A stretch of 64,000 nucleotides of DNA from Leucobacter komagatae (GTDB taxonomy: Bacteria; Actinomycetota; Actinomycetes; Actinomycetales; Microbacteriaceae): NCBI RefSeq assembly GCF_000834055.1, contig NZ_JXSQ01000001.1, forward strand, positions 186,001 to 250,000, in the 5' to 3' direction. Position 1 is the first letter of the stretch. Each line of letters opens with the position of its first letter. A model generated the notes under the pieces. That model was not told the origin of the DNA and ran no database searches. It worked only from the letters and a program-made list of their open reading frames with translations. This document shows positions 51,303 through 62,913 of the stretch, one piece after another. The translations under genes were made by a program, and so were the position numbers.

Positions 51303-52871
51303 ATGGCGAGAAAGTCGGCCTCGGCCAAGCCCCAACGAACCCTTGAGCAGACCCTGTGGGACGCCGCGGACAAGCTGCGCGGCAACCAGGAGCCCAGCGA
51401 GTACAAGCACGTCGTGCTCGGCCTCGTGTTCCTGAAGTACATTTCCGACCGTTTCGAGGAGCGCCGCGCACAGCTCAAGGACGAGCTCGCGGCTGAGGGC
51501 ATCAAGCCCGAGCGCATCGACGGCTTCCTGGAAGACCGCGACGAATACGCGAGCCAGAACGTCTTCTGGGTGCCGTCCGCGGCGCGTTGGGGCACGATCC
51601 AGGACTCGGCGAAGCAGCCGGAGATCGGTGAACTCATCGACACCGCGATGGACCTCATCGAGAAAGAGAACCCGACGCTCAAGGGCGTGCTACCGCGCAA
51701 CTACGGTCGTGACGGTCTTGACAAGAAGCGCCTCGGCGAGCTCGTCGACCTCATCGGCTCGATCGGCTTCACCGCGACCGATGACCACGGAGCCGACGAT
51801 GTGCTCGGCCGTGTGTACGAGTACTTCCTGGGCCAGTTTGCCGGCAAGGAGACAGGCAAGGACGCGGGAGCGTTCTACACGCCACGCTCGGTCGTCAAGA
51901 CGCTGGTAGAGATGCTGGAGCCCTACAAGGGCCGCGTGTACGACCCAGCTGCCGGGTCTGGCGGCATGTTCGTGCAATCTGCTGAGTTCGTGAAGGCTCA
52001 CGGCGGTAAGCGCACTGACATCTCCGTGTACGGGCAGGAGTTCACCGACACGACGTGGAAGCTCGCGAAGATGAACCTCGCGCTGCGCGGCATCGAGGCG
52101 GACATGGGCGTGCGCTCGGCCGACTCGTTCACCGAGAACCTGCATCCTGATCTGCGCGCTGACTTCGTGATCGCGAACCCGCCGTTCAACGTCTCCGACT
52201 GGTGGGACGCGAGCCTCGCGGACGACCCGCGCTGGAAGTACGGCACGCCGCCACAGGGCAATGCGAACTTCGCATGGGTACAGCACTTCGTCTACCACCT
52301 GGCACCGAACGGCACAGCTGGCTTTGTGCTGGCGAACGGATCGCTATCATCCAAGAGCAGCGGCGAGGGCGAGATCCGGCAGCGGCTCGTCGAAGCAGGG
52401 CTCGTCGACTGCATCGTGGCGATGCCGGACAAGCTGTTCTTCAACACGGGCATCCCGGTGTCGCTGTGGTTCGTGTCCAAGGGCCGCGACGGCAACGGCC
52501 ACCGCGCTCGCAAGGGCGAAGTGCTGTTCATCGACGCTCGCAAGCTCGGCGACATGGAGTCGCGCCGCCTGCGCGTACTCTCTAACGATGACATCGCGAA
52601 GATCGCGGACACCTACCACGAGTGGCGCAACCACGACGGAGAGTACGAGGACGTGCCCGGATTCGCGAAATCAGCAACGATCGAGGAGATCGAGAAGCAC
52701 GACTTCGTACTCACGCCGGGTCGGTACGTCGGTGCCGAAGAGGCAGAAGCCGACGACGAGCCGATCGACGAGAAGATTGAGCGCCTGACAACTGAGCTGT
52801 TCGCAGAGTTCGAGCGTGGGCGCGAGCTGGAGGAAGTGGTACGGCAACGATTGGGTGGGCTGCGATCATGA
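51303..52871 (+). CDS. hsdM: Type I restriction-modification DNA methyltransferase subunit HsdM
   Basis: A 522-residue N6-adenine methyltransferase, ATG after GAAGGAG. The N-terminal HsdM_N domain has [20 protein letters not shown]; the SAM-binding motif I is DPAAGSGG (214-221) and the catalytic motif IV is NPPF (292-295). It forms the M2S1 methylase and, with HsdR, the restriction complex. It heads a tightly overlapped operon; HsdS begins four bases before its stop. Confidence 0.95.
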   Translation: MARKSASAKPQRTLEQTLWDAADKLRGNQEPSEYKHVVLGLVFLKYISDRFEERRAQLKDELAAEGIKPERIDGFLEDRDEYASQNVFWVPSAARWGTIQDSAKQPEIGELIDTAMDLIEKENPTLKGVLPRNYGRDGLDKKRLGELVDLIGSIGFTATDDHGADDVLGRVYEYFLGQFAGKETGKDAGAFYTPRSVVKTLVEMLEPYKGRVYDPAAGSGGMFVQSAEFVKAHGGKRTDISVYGQEFTDTTWKLAKMNLALRGIEADMGVRSADSFTENLHPDLRADFVIANPPFNVSDWWDASLADDPRWKYGTPPQGNANFAWVQHFVYHLAPNGTAGFVLANGSLSSKSSGEGEIRQRLVEAGLVDCIVAMPDKLFFNTGIPVSLWFVSKGRDGNGHRARKGEVLFIDARKLGDMESRRLRVLSNDDIAKIADTYHEWRNHDGEYEDVPGFAKSATIEEIEKHDFVLTPGRYVGAEEAEADDEPIDEKIERLTTELFAEFERGRELEEVVRQRLGGLRS

Positions 52872-54049
52872 CCGCCACGACCTTTGCCGAACTGATCCGA
52901 CGTGGATCCCTCATCGTCAATGACGGGTACCGGACCAAGCAGTCTGAGCTTACTCCCTCAGGAATCCCTATTCTTCGTGTGGCTGAGATCGGTGATGGTT
53001 TCCTCGCGCCCCAATCCGAGGACCGAATCAGCGAAGACTATCGTCGTGCCATTGGCGTGAAGCTTTCCGAACCCGGGGATGTCCTCCTCACCACGAAAGG
53101 GACGGTCGGACGACGCGCGATCGTGCCGGAGTCTGCAACCAGCTTTGCTTACTCACCCCAGGTTTGCTTCTTCCGGGTACTCGACGAAACGATAGATCGA
53201 AGGTGGTTGTACTACTGGCTCGGAGGGTCCGAGTTTTGGGAGCAGGCATTTGGTGTTTCTACACAAACTGACATGGCGCCCTACATCAGCCTTCGTGACC
53301 TGAGGGCTATTTCGATCGCTCTTCCAAAGCTCGAAGAGCAGCGCGCGATCGCGGCGACGCTCGGCGCACTCGACGACAAGATCGAGTCGAACCGGCGGGC
53401 GGTCGCGACGATCTCCGACTTGCTTGATGCAATCTCGGAGAGCAACGGCGCAGACCTTCCCAATGTGCCTCTGGGGGATATCGCAACTTCAATCAAGGAT
53501 TCGGTTAATCCGCTCAAGCTTGGTGATGCACCCGTTGACCACTTCAGTCTTCCGGCGTTTGACTCCGGGGCTCGGCCCGAGCGTGTCGGTGCAGCGTCGA
53601 TCAAGAGCAACAAGCTCAGGGTGCCGAAGAGCGCGATTCTTATCTCCAGGCTCAACCCGCGATTCAATCGAACTTGGTGGGCTTCCGCTGAGGCAGAGAC
53701 GTCAGCACTTGCATCTACTGAGTTCCTCGTATTGACGTCTGAAGATGCCCTGGAGTTGGCAGCCGTGTGGCTGGCGGTGCGTGATCCGTTCTTCCGTGAG
53801 GAACTACCGAAGCGTGTGACGGGCACGTCGGGGAGCCACCAAAGAGTGCGGCCCGATGACCTACTCACGATCAATGTCCCAGATTTCAGAGGTGCTGCGC
53901 CGGAAGTGAAGCAGACAACGCTCGGGTTGTTGATGCGCTCCGAAAGCCTGCGTATCGAGTCTGACCGTCTGAGCAGCCTCCGCGACGCGCTCCTGCCTGA
54001 GTTGCTGTCCGGGCACATCCGCGTACCCGTCTCAGAGGTGGCTGTATGA
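52868..54049 (+). CDS. hsdS: Type I restriction-modification specificity subunit HsdS
   Basis: A 393-residue DNA-recognition subunit. It overlaps hsdM as ATGA. Two target recognition domains are separated by a conserved coiled coil near residue 155 ([20 protein letters not shown]) and end in a second helix ([19 protein letters not shown]). TRD1 shows [15 protein letters not shown]2 has lower similarity to known sequences and a lower-GC stretch, as expected for exchanged recognition domains. The recognition site cannot be predicted. Confidence 0.9.
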   Translation: MTATTFAELIRRGSLIVNDGYRTKQSELTPSGIPILRVAEIGDGFLAPQSEDRISEDYRRAIGVKLSEPGDVLLTTKGTVGRRAIVPESATSFAYSPQVCFFRVLDETIDRRWLYYWLGGSEFWEQAFGVSTQTDMAPYISLRDLRAISIALPKLEEQRAIAATLGALDDKIESNRRAVATISDLLDAISESNGADLPNVPLGDIATSIKDSVNPLKLGDAPVDHFSLPAFDSGARPERVGAASIKSNKLRVPKSAILISRLNPRFNRTWWASAEAETSALASTEFLVLTSEDALELAAVWLAVRDPFFREELPKRVTGTSGSHQRVRPDDLLTINVPDFRGAAPEVKQTTLGLLMRSESLRIESDRLSSLRDALLPELLSGHIRVPVSEVAV

Positions 54050-54791
54050 GCGCGCTTGACGTCGAGTGGGCGATTACTTCTCTGAGAGAGTTCGTCCACG
54101 CTACCGATCAGGTGGCGTATGACAATCGCCCAGGCAGCGGAGTGGTCATGCTCGGTACATATCAGCGTGTTCCTGACGCTAAAGCCGCCGAGCTTGCCTA
54201 CGTCGCCGAGCAGATCCTTGACCGCGCGCTGCCCGAATGGCGTGTCGCGGAGGGTAAGCGCGGAGAAGCGAAGGGCAAGGCACGATGGAAGCATCTGCGC
54301 GACTGGGCTGCAAGGGGGATCGCTGCCCTCGAACGTGAGGCCGAGCTTCAAGAAAAGCTCGGTGACGCAGCACCTCGTGTGTCGGCAGGTGACTTCCACT
54401 CCTGGATCTGGCTCGGGGCATCGTCGCTTTGGTATTCGGGCCACTACCGCGAGGCAGTCGAGGGTGCCATACGCAAATTGAACGCCGAGACGCAGAACAA
54501 GCTAGGTCGTCGCGATCTCAGCGAGGACGATCTGTTCAAACAGGCCTTCAGTGAGCAACCACCAGCACCGAATAGCCCTCGTTTGCATCGGATGAAAGAC
54601 GACAGCAGTAAGACGTTCAAATCGGCGCAGCGGGGCGCACGAAGCCTCGCGGAAGGCGTCTTCGCTGGTATTCGCAACCCGCTCGCCCATGAGTCCGAAG
54701 TGGACATGCCTGAGCAGCAAGCGCTGGAGTACCTCGCTGCTCTCAGCGTGCTCGCTCGGTGGGTGGACGAGTCGAGTCTGGAGACCGCATC

Positions 54792-54795
<4 letters not shown>
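54046..54795 (+). CDS. TIGR02391 (Ymh)-family protein with HEPN-like RxxxxH motif
   Basis: A 249-residue helical protein inside the hsd operon, overlapping both hsdS and hsdR as ATGA. The C-terminal block [16 protein letters not shown] matches the TIGR02391 signature (GxRNPxAH), and R210-N-P-L-A-H215 fits the Rx4H catalytic motif of HEPN ribonucleases. HEPN proteins act as abortive-infection or toxin RNases. Location between hsdS and hsdR suggests a back-up suicide response when restriction fails; this is inference. Confidence 0.75.
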
Positions 54796-57947
<3,152 letters not shown>

Positions 57948-57949
57948 GT

Positions 57950-58600
57950 ATGGGTAAAGCGAGCCGACTGAAGGCTGAACGGGCTGCGGACAGAAAAGGG
58001 AGACTTGTGTCTGTGGGCCAGAGGGGGACGCCTGAGGAAGAACTGAGCGCCGCCACCAGCGTCGTAGGCGAGCTCTTCGGCATAGAGGCCGACTGCGCGG
58101 CTGCCGCGGGGCTGCTTGTTGCGATCGGCGATGAACTTGGGCACGCTCTTCGGCCGCGTCCCGTGGCTGCGATCATCAGGGAGACGAAGTCCAATACGTT
58201 GCTTGCGATGGGACCGAAAGCGACAAAGAAGTTCAGTCCCGAGCAGATTGCCGGTATGGAGAACCACCGACCAGGCGGGCGCGACACGGGTCACCTCGTT
58301 GTGACCTCTGACGAGCACAAGCTTCTGCTCGATCCCAACATGCGGCAGCTGGGGAATGTGGGAGTCGATGCGCCCAGCATCTTGATCCGAGTGCGAAGCA
58401 CGGAGCCGGAGTCGGGTGAGTGGCAGTTCCGCCACGAAGGCCTTGAGATTCTGTACTTCGTTGACGACGAGAACCGCGCTCTGCTGCCGCACTACGAGAA
58501 CGCGCATCGCGAATCCCGCGTGTATGCGCAGGCTATCGCCGAGGGAATCCGTGCCGGAGTTGATCCGATCGAAATCGCCGCACGTATGAAGAAGAGCTAA
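57950..58600 (+). CDS. Hypothetical protein, last gene of the hsd operon
   Basis: A 216-residue protein starting two bases after hsdR, so translation is coupled. The start is strongly basic (MGKASRLKAERAADRKGR), followed by a Gly/Ala-rich helical part, a basic central loop and a beta-rich end (EWQFRHEGLEILYFVDDENR). No family recognised. The transposon-like unit begins 11 bases after its stop; without that insertion a terminator would follow. Confidence 0.7.
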   Translation: MGKASRLKAERAADRKGRLVSVGQRGTPEEELSAATSVVGELFGIEADCAAAAGLLVAIGDELGHALRPRPVAAIIRETKSNTLLAMGPKATKKFSPEQIAGMENHRPGGRDTGHLVVTSDEHKLLLDPNMRQLGNVGVDAPSILIRVRSTEPESGEWQFRHEGLEILYFVDDENRALLPHYENAHRESRVYAQAIAEGIRAGVDPIEIAARMKKS

Positions 58601-58610
58601 GCCTGTGAAT

Positions 58611-58702
58611 TGACAGCGAAGTTGGCAATAGTGACAGTGAAGTTGGCAATAACTCAATCAAGTTGGCAATAACCGTTATTTTGACACAGTACTTGGCAAC
58701 AG
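58611..58702 (+). repeat. Left-end array of four transposase-like binding sites
   Basis: TGACAGCGAAGTTGGCAATA (58611) and TGACAGTGAAGTTGGCAATA (58632) are a 21-bp tandem pair; TCAAGTTGGCAATA follows near 58659, and TGACACAGTACTTGGCAACA at 58682. Confidence 0.8.
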
Positions 58703-58845
58703 CCGCGAGGTAGCTTTGGGTTAGCGGCTAGAAGCTACACAGCTCACCAATATCAATAACGTCAGCGGAACAGTAAACGTATCCGCTTAGTTGTCATCAG
58801 CTGGCAAGGATCAACCATCCTGGCGCTTTCACCTAATTCATGGTA

Positions 58846-58876
58846 AAGCCCGTATTATTGAGAACAATACGGGCTT
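58846..58876 (-). terminator. Terminator of the MFS gene
   Basis: AAGCCCGTATT/AATACGGGCTT, an 11-bp stem with a nine-base loop, is just past the stop codon of the MFS gene on the minus strand. Confidence 0.8.
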
Positions 58877-58880
58877 CACT

Positions 58881-60239
58881 TCAACTGCGTGAGACATCGG
58901 GCAGTTTTGCGCCTGCAAAGACGCCGACGAGGCCCATCGCCGCGAGCAACAGCAGCGCCCACGAGACGTGCACGGTCGCGAGCAGCGCGCTCACCCCACC
59001 CACGACGAGAAGAATGATGCCCATTGCGGTGTTTGAGACTGCAACATAGGTGGTGCGAGTATCGCCCTCTGCCATGTCGACCACATACGTTTTGCGGCCG
59101 ATGCGCACGCCCGTGTGCATGAGCGTGAGTGCAAAATACACCGTGATGTAGAACAGGTTTACCCACCAGCTCGCGTCTGATTGGAATGCCGACGCACTGC
59201 CAGCCTCGGCAAGCGTAGCGACGATCACGGCCGAGAGAATGATCGCCGAAGCAACCCCTGCCCCGATACTCATGACCTTGCGACTCGAGCGATCTGCGAG
59301 CCTGCCAAACAGCCTTCCGCCGATGAGCGCAGCAAGCCCAGAAGCGATAATGAACCCGCCAAGCCCCGCGAGACTCGACGCGCCAGACTGGATCGACAGC
59401 GTCACGATAAACGGAGGGCTCAGCGACGAAACGAGAAGCAACCCGCGGACCCCGACAAACTGCCTGAAACGCGCGTCTTCACGCAACAATTGCACCGCCT
59501 GAGAGAGCCCATGAAACGGTTTGGCTGGAGCGACCTCGGTGCTCTGCGCCTCTGGGGCTTCCTCACTCGCAGGTTCACGCACTCCGGCATAGATCACCGC
59601 GACCCCCACCCAGAGCGCTGCACCCGCGGCGAGCAACCAGGCGAGGTGAGCAGCTGCGAGTTCCGCTCCCACAAACGCTCTGATCGCAAGGCCCAGGGTG
59701 ATCGCAACAATGCCTGCAACGGTGGTTGAAATACCATTGAGCTGCCCCCGTTCGCCCTTCGGAATCGTGCGTCCCTGCACATCTTTTGACGCGATCGAGC
59801 AGAGGCATCGACCGAGCGCAAAGATCGCGAGCGCGACGAGAATGCCGACGCCCGCTGCAAGCCCTGAGCCGAGCGCTGCGATGAACGCCATCACCGCGAC
59901 CGCCCCCGCCTGCACGAGCGCGCCAACTACGAAGATCCATTTGCGATGCTTCACCCGCACAACGAGTGGGGTAAGTAGCGCTTGCGGCAACATCGAGAGA
60001 GACTCGCGGATCGGCACGAGAAGTCCCGTCAACGCAGCCGGGGCCCCGAGTGACGCGAGCACCCAGGGCAGCACCGTCGATGCGTTGACCGCCTGATCGC
60101 CAGACGATTGCAGGGCACCCGCCGTGATTTGGCGCAGACCATTTGACGCCACCTTGTCGCGCAGCCCTTTGGGCATGCGCTGCTCGGCGTCTCGGGAACG
60201 ACGGATGAGTTTCGAATACCACCACTCGCTGGCGGTCAC
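58881..60239 (-). CDS. MFS transporter
   Basis: A 452-residue membrane protein with a 45-residue charged N-terminus and about 12 helices. The first half has LTGLLVPIRESLSMLPQALL and VRVKHRKWIF; a central cytoplasmic loop is Glu/Pro-rich (REPASEEAPEAQSTEVAPAK), and GGRLFGRLADRSSRKVM is the MFS-like loop of the second half. Substrate unknown. The GTG start has a weak ribosome binding site. It is the second gene of an operon with the cupin, inside the transposon-like unit. Confidence 0.85.
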   Translation of the reverse strand: MTASEWWYSKLIRRSRDAEQRMPKGLRDKVASNGLRQITAGALQSSGDQAVNASTVLPWVLASLGAPAALTGLLVPIRESLSMLPQALLTPLVVRVKHRKWIFVVGALVQAGAVAVMAFIAALGSGLAAGVGILVALAIFALGRCLCSIASKDVQGRTIPKGERGQLNGISTTVAGIVAITLGLAIRAFVGAELAAAHLAWLLAAGAALWVGVAVIYAGVREPASEEAPEAQSTEVAPAKPFHGLSQAVQLLREDARFRQFVGVRGLLLVSSLSPPFIVTLSIQSGASSLAGLGGFIIASGLAALIGGRLFGRLADRSSRKVMSIGAGVASAIILSAVIVATLAEAGSASAFQSDASWWVNLFYITVYFALTLMHTGVRIGRKTYVVDMAEGDTRTTYVAVSNTAMGIILLVVGGVSALLATVHVSWALLLLAAMGLVGVFAGAKLPDVSRS

Positions 60240-60274
60240 GGGGGCAGACTCGCCCCCGTGTTCACTTGCCGCGA

Positions 60275-60685
60275 TCAGTGGTCGTGATCCTGATCCGCCT
60301 GTGTTTCATGCACGGTGCCCGGCGCGTGATGCGGTGGAGCATAGATGCTGTAGACCTTCATCGGAACGTCGCCGATGTTGGTGATGTTGTGCCACATGCC
60401 CTTGGGCACAAGCACGGCCCAGTCGTCGGCGACCTCTTCATCAAACGAGAGCTCTTCGGGCGAAGGTCCCATTTGTACCCGACCGCGACCCTGTTCAAGT
60501 CGCAAGAACTGATCGGTATCGTCGTGCACTTCGAGACCGATATCGCCTCCGACAGGAATCGACATGAGGGTGAGCTGCATGAGCTCCCCCGTCCATACTG
60601 TCGTGCGGAAATTGGTGTTTGCACGGGTCGATGCTTCGATGTTAACGGTATATGGGTTTGGGCCATGATCTGGTGTTTGTGTCAT
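60275..60685 (-). CDS. Cupin domain protein
   Basis: A 136-residue protein with a single cupin barrel: metal site 1 in GLEVHDDTDQFLRLEQGRG, site 2 in VPKGMWHNITNIGDVP. The His-rich tail (HHAPGTVHETQADQDHDH) may bind metal. Such proteins are small sugar-isomerase-like or dioxygenase-like enzymes. It lies 36 bases upstream of the MFS gene and is divergent from the nitroreductase. Confidence 0.85.
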   Translation of the reverse strand: MTQTPDHGPNPYTVNIEASTRANTNFRTTVWTGELMQLTLMSIPVGGDIGLEVHDDTDQFLRLEQGRGRVQMGPSPEELSFDEEVADDWAVLVPKGMWHNITNIGDVPMKVYSIYAPPHHAPGTVHETQADQDHDH

Positions 60686-60774
60686 TGCTTAAGCCTAATG
60701 ACCTGGCCGAGCAGTAATCAAGCGAGGATAAGCTGGCCTTGCTCGGCAAACATTCAGATTGGAGAGGTTCAGGG

Positions 60775-61356
60775 ATGACACAGGGCAAATTCTTTGACGA
60801 CGAGGTACTCGAGGCCATGGCGACCAGGCGTTCAGTGTCGAAAGTGGGGCCGCACACCCCCACCGACGACGAACTCCGCGAGCTCCTCGCCGCGGTCACC
60901 CCGGTTGCCGACCATAAGGCGTTGCGCCCGTGGCGACTCATCGTGTTGCGGGGCGAGGATCGGGGCCGTCTAGCCGATGCGCTCGACGCGGCCGCAGGGA
61001 CCACCCGTGAACCGGGAGAACGCAATTCCAAGCCATACCGGGCAGAACTCCTCATCGCGGTCATCGCCAGCTCCACCGAGCACCCGCTCGTGCCAGAGTG
61101 GGAGCAACACGCGACTGCGGCTGGCGCCGGGCACCTGCTCGAACTCGCACTGTGGCGAGCCGGGTGGGGCGTGATGTGGCGCACCGGAGTGCTCGCGAAC
61201 AGCGACCCAGTGCGAGCCATGCACGGGCTCGAAGAACACGAGCACCTCATGGGGTGGTTGTATGTGGGTGACATTGACCCGTCATTCCGAGAGCGCCTGG
61301 AGGCATCGAATCGGCCGGCACTCGACCCGCATCAGTTTCTCGGAATGCTCCCCTAA
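60775..61356 (+). CDS. Nitroreductase family protein
   Basis: A 193-residue FMN-dependent oxidoreductase. ATG at 60775 is seven bases after GGAGAGG; an earlier in-frame ATG at 60739 lacks one. Family blocks: AMATRRSVSKVGPHTPTDDE, HKALRPWRLIVLRGED and a C-terminal GVMWRTGVLAN...LMGWLYVG. It resembles the YdjA-type short nitroreductases. Could act on quinones or nitro compounds; substrate unknown. Cargo of the transposon-like unit. Confidence 0.85.
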   Translation: MTQGKFFDDEVLEAMATRRSVSKVGPHTPTDDELRELLAAVTPVADHKALRPWRLIVLRGEDRGRLADALDAAAGTTREPGERNSKPYRAELLIAVIASSTEHPLVPEWEQHATAAGAGHLLELALWRAGWGVMWRTGVLANSDPVRAMHGLEEHEHLMGWLYVGDIDPSFRERLEASNRPALDPHQFLGMLP

Positions 61357-61439
61357 CCTCAGAGGTCACCCTCCTCGAGTTAGGTGAACATGAGCATAAA
61401 GATGTACATATTTTTTGTTCACAAATGCTACTTCAGAGC

Positions 61440-61573
61440 ATGACTGCTCTCGCACCTCACGTTGAAACCTGGGCCGTTTCCCGAGAAAAACTCGCCTGTA
61501 CTTTGAAGCGGTTTCGCGAACAAGGCGCAGCCGCAGGGCCATTGACCTTCGGAGCGCATCGCAAGCCCGAGGG
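61440..61573 (+). pseudogene. Phd/YefM-like antitoxin remnant truncated by the transposon end
   Basis: From the ATG at 61440 the frame encodes MTALAPHVETWAVSREKLAC followed by TLKRFREQGAAAGPLTFG and AHRKPEG. This is the opening of actinobacterial Phd-type antitoxins (RFRxxGAxAxPLxFGxHRKPEAVV). Homology stops at the Glu-Gly, and the frame then reads through the transposon end. Neither the second half nor a toxin gene is present. Confidence 0.6.
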
Positions 61574-61624
61574 AGGAGGGGCTGGGTGTGGCCCTAGCGA
61601 GCGAAGCAGCACATCCAGAAACAA

Positions 61625-61730
61625 TGCCAACTTCGTTGGCAAAACACCGACTAAACCAAACGTGATTACGGAGAAATTCCGCATAATCACTGGGATGCCA
61701 ACTAGCGAAAAAGTGCCATCTTCGCTGTCA
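61625..61730 (-). repeat. Right-end array of three transposase-like binding sites
   Basis: Reading inward from 61730: TGACAGCGAAGATGGCAC, then CGCTAGTTGGCATCCC near 61705, then GAAGTTGGCATTG near 61635, part of the palindrome TGCCAAC TTC GTTGGCA (61625-61641). Confidence 0.75.
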
Positions 61731-61736
61731 TCTCAC

Positions 61737-61766
61737 AAAGCCCCATCGCTCGGGCGCTGGCTTTTT
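61737..61766 (+). terminator. Orphan terminator beyond the transposon right end
   Basis: AAAG..CCA.CGC pairs with GCG.TGG.CTTT and is followed by TTTTT on the plus strand. It points away from the transposon and is probably the original terminator of the hsd operon, moved 3.1 kb from its last gene by the insertion. Confidence 0.6.
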
Positions 61767-61907
61767 CGTGTCCATCAGAGCCTACCCGAGCAGACGTCGC
61801 AAAGCACGGGTCTCCGTGCGTCCAACGGACGCAGACCGCATCTCAATGGACGCAACTGTCGGATGGTCTTAGGTCAGGCCACCATGAAGCGGCGCCGCCG
61901 CTAACGA

Positions 61908-62834
61908 CTACTCAAAGTAGTCCTCGTCGACCTCGACAGCGCTGAACCTCTGCTTCTCCTGCACGCCGACGCGGTAAGCAATCATCAGGTCGACGAGCTT
62001 TGCGCCGTCGATGAGGATGATGCGCGACTGCACCTTCTTGGCGTAGTCGATCGCGCCCGAGGTGAACGCGCTCGTCGTGAGGAAGACGCCGCGCGAGGCT
62101 CCGAAGCCGTGCAATGCCCCGACAAAGGCCTGGATCGGCTCGCGGCCGACGTTGTTGCCCTCCTTGTAGCGCTTGGCCTGGATGTAGACCTGTTCGAGGC
62201 CGAGAGCGTCTTGGTCGATAAGCCCGTCGATGCCTTCATCATTGGAACCCCCAATGCGCCGGCCTCGCTGTGCTGCGCCGCCGTAGCCCATCTTGAGGAG
62301 CAGGTCGACGACCGCCTGCTCGAAGAAGTCGGGGTGGCTATTGCGAAGCCGGTCGAGCAGATCCTCACCGACGCTCGCCTCGATACGGGAGACTGCGTCC
62401 TCAATGACCTCGATCGGGTCGGAGATCTCATCGGATGGTTGCACAGGCGTCGACGCTAGCGCAGCGGTCTTAGCCTTCTCCGGCCAAAAAGGGGCGAAGA
62501 CCTCGCGAGCGAGCGCATAGTCGAAACCCTGGGGGTATTTCGCAAGAGCAGCTCTGCCGGCGTCATTGATGACGTAGTGGCCGCGCTCGGGGCGGTCGAC
62601 CCATTTCGCTTTACCGAGGTGGCTCAGGACCCATCCCATGCGCTGCTCGTAGCGGGTTCCGCCAGACTTGAGCGTCTCGGCACGAGCGTCGTCGCTGACG
62701 CCTGCGTGCTCGGCGACGGCGTCGAATACTTCGCGGCGCTGGCGGCTTTGTCCGTCTGAGAGGACTTGGAGCGTAGGGATGACGTACTCGGGCCAGATCG
62801 AGACGAGCGATGCTTCTTCGGGCATGGAGATCAT
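61908..62834 (-). CDS. Mrr-type restriction endonuclease
   Basis: A 308-residue protein from the ATG at 62834 (MISMPEEASL); an ATG three codons later is also possible. Residues 10-115 form the Mrr N-terminal winged helix (IPTLQVLSDGQSRQRREVFD). The catalytic domain, about 165-300, has FFEQAVVDLL, D203 (GIDG) and Q219-x-K221 (YIQAKRYK), the D...(E/Q)xK form of Mrr_cat. It would cut modified (methylated) DNA. It lies 79 bases downstream of the HigA/ImmA-type gene on the same strand. Confidence 0.88.
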   Translation of the reverse strand: MISMPEEASLVSIWPEYVIPTLQVLSDGQSRQRREVFDAVAEHAGVSDDARAETLKSGGTRYEQRMGWVLSHLGKAKWVDRPERGHYVINDAGRAALAKYPQGFDYALAREVFAPFWPEKAKTAALASTPVQPSDEISDPIEVIEDAVSRIEASVGEDLLDRLRNSHPDFFEQAVVDLLLKMGYGGAAQRGRRIGGSNDEGIDGLIDQDALGLEQVYIQAKRYKEGNNVGREPIQAFVGALHGFGASRGVFLTTSAFTSGAIDYAKKVQSRIILIDGAKLVDLMIAYRVGVQEKQRFSAVEVDEDYFE

Positions 62835-62913
62835 TATCTCAGGCGCTGCTGCGTTCGATTCAATCGCATGATCACAGTAGGTGGAGGCACAGCAATCTTG
62901 CCGCGACAATCTA

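Larger units (their letters stand above)
58611..61730. mobile_element. 3.1-kb transposon-like unit without transposase
   Basis: The ends are inverted: the left begins TGACAGCGAAGTTGGCAATA, and the right, read inward, TGACAGCGAAGATGGCACTT. Both outermost bases are TG/CA, as in Mu/Tn7/IS21-type DDE elements. Each end carries several copies of the AAGTTGGCA site, the multi-site layout of elements whose transposase binds repeated sites. Cargo: MFS transporter, cupin, nitroreductase and an antitoxin stump. No transposase gene is present, so movement would need one in trans. The flanks (TGAAT and TCTCA) do not form a target duplication. Confidence 0.7.

Noticed and set aside
58606..61735. Target site duplication flanking the transposon-like unit
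   Set aside because: The five bases on either side (TGAAT and TCTCA) do not match, nor do slightly longer flanks, so none is claimed.
61574..61904. Continuation of the antitoxin-like frame through the transposon end
   Set aside because: After the first 44 codons the product reads through terminal repeats and a terminator and has no protein-like pattern, so only the stump is annotated.
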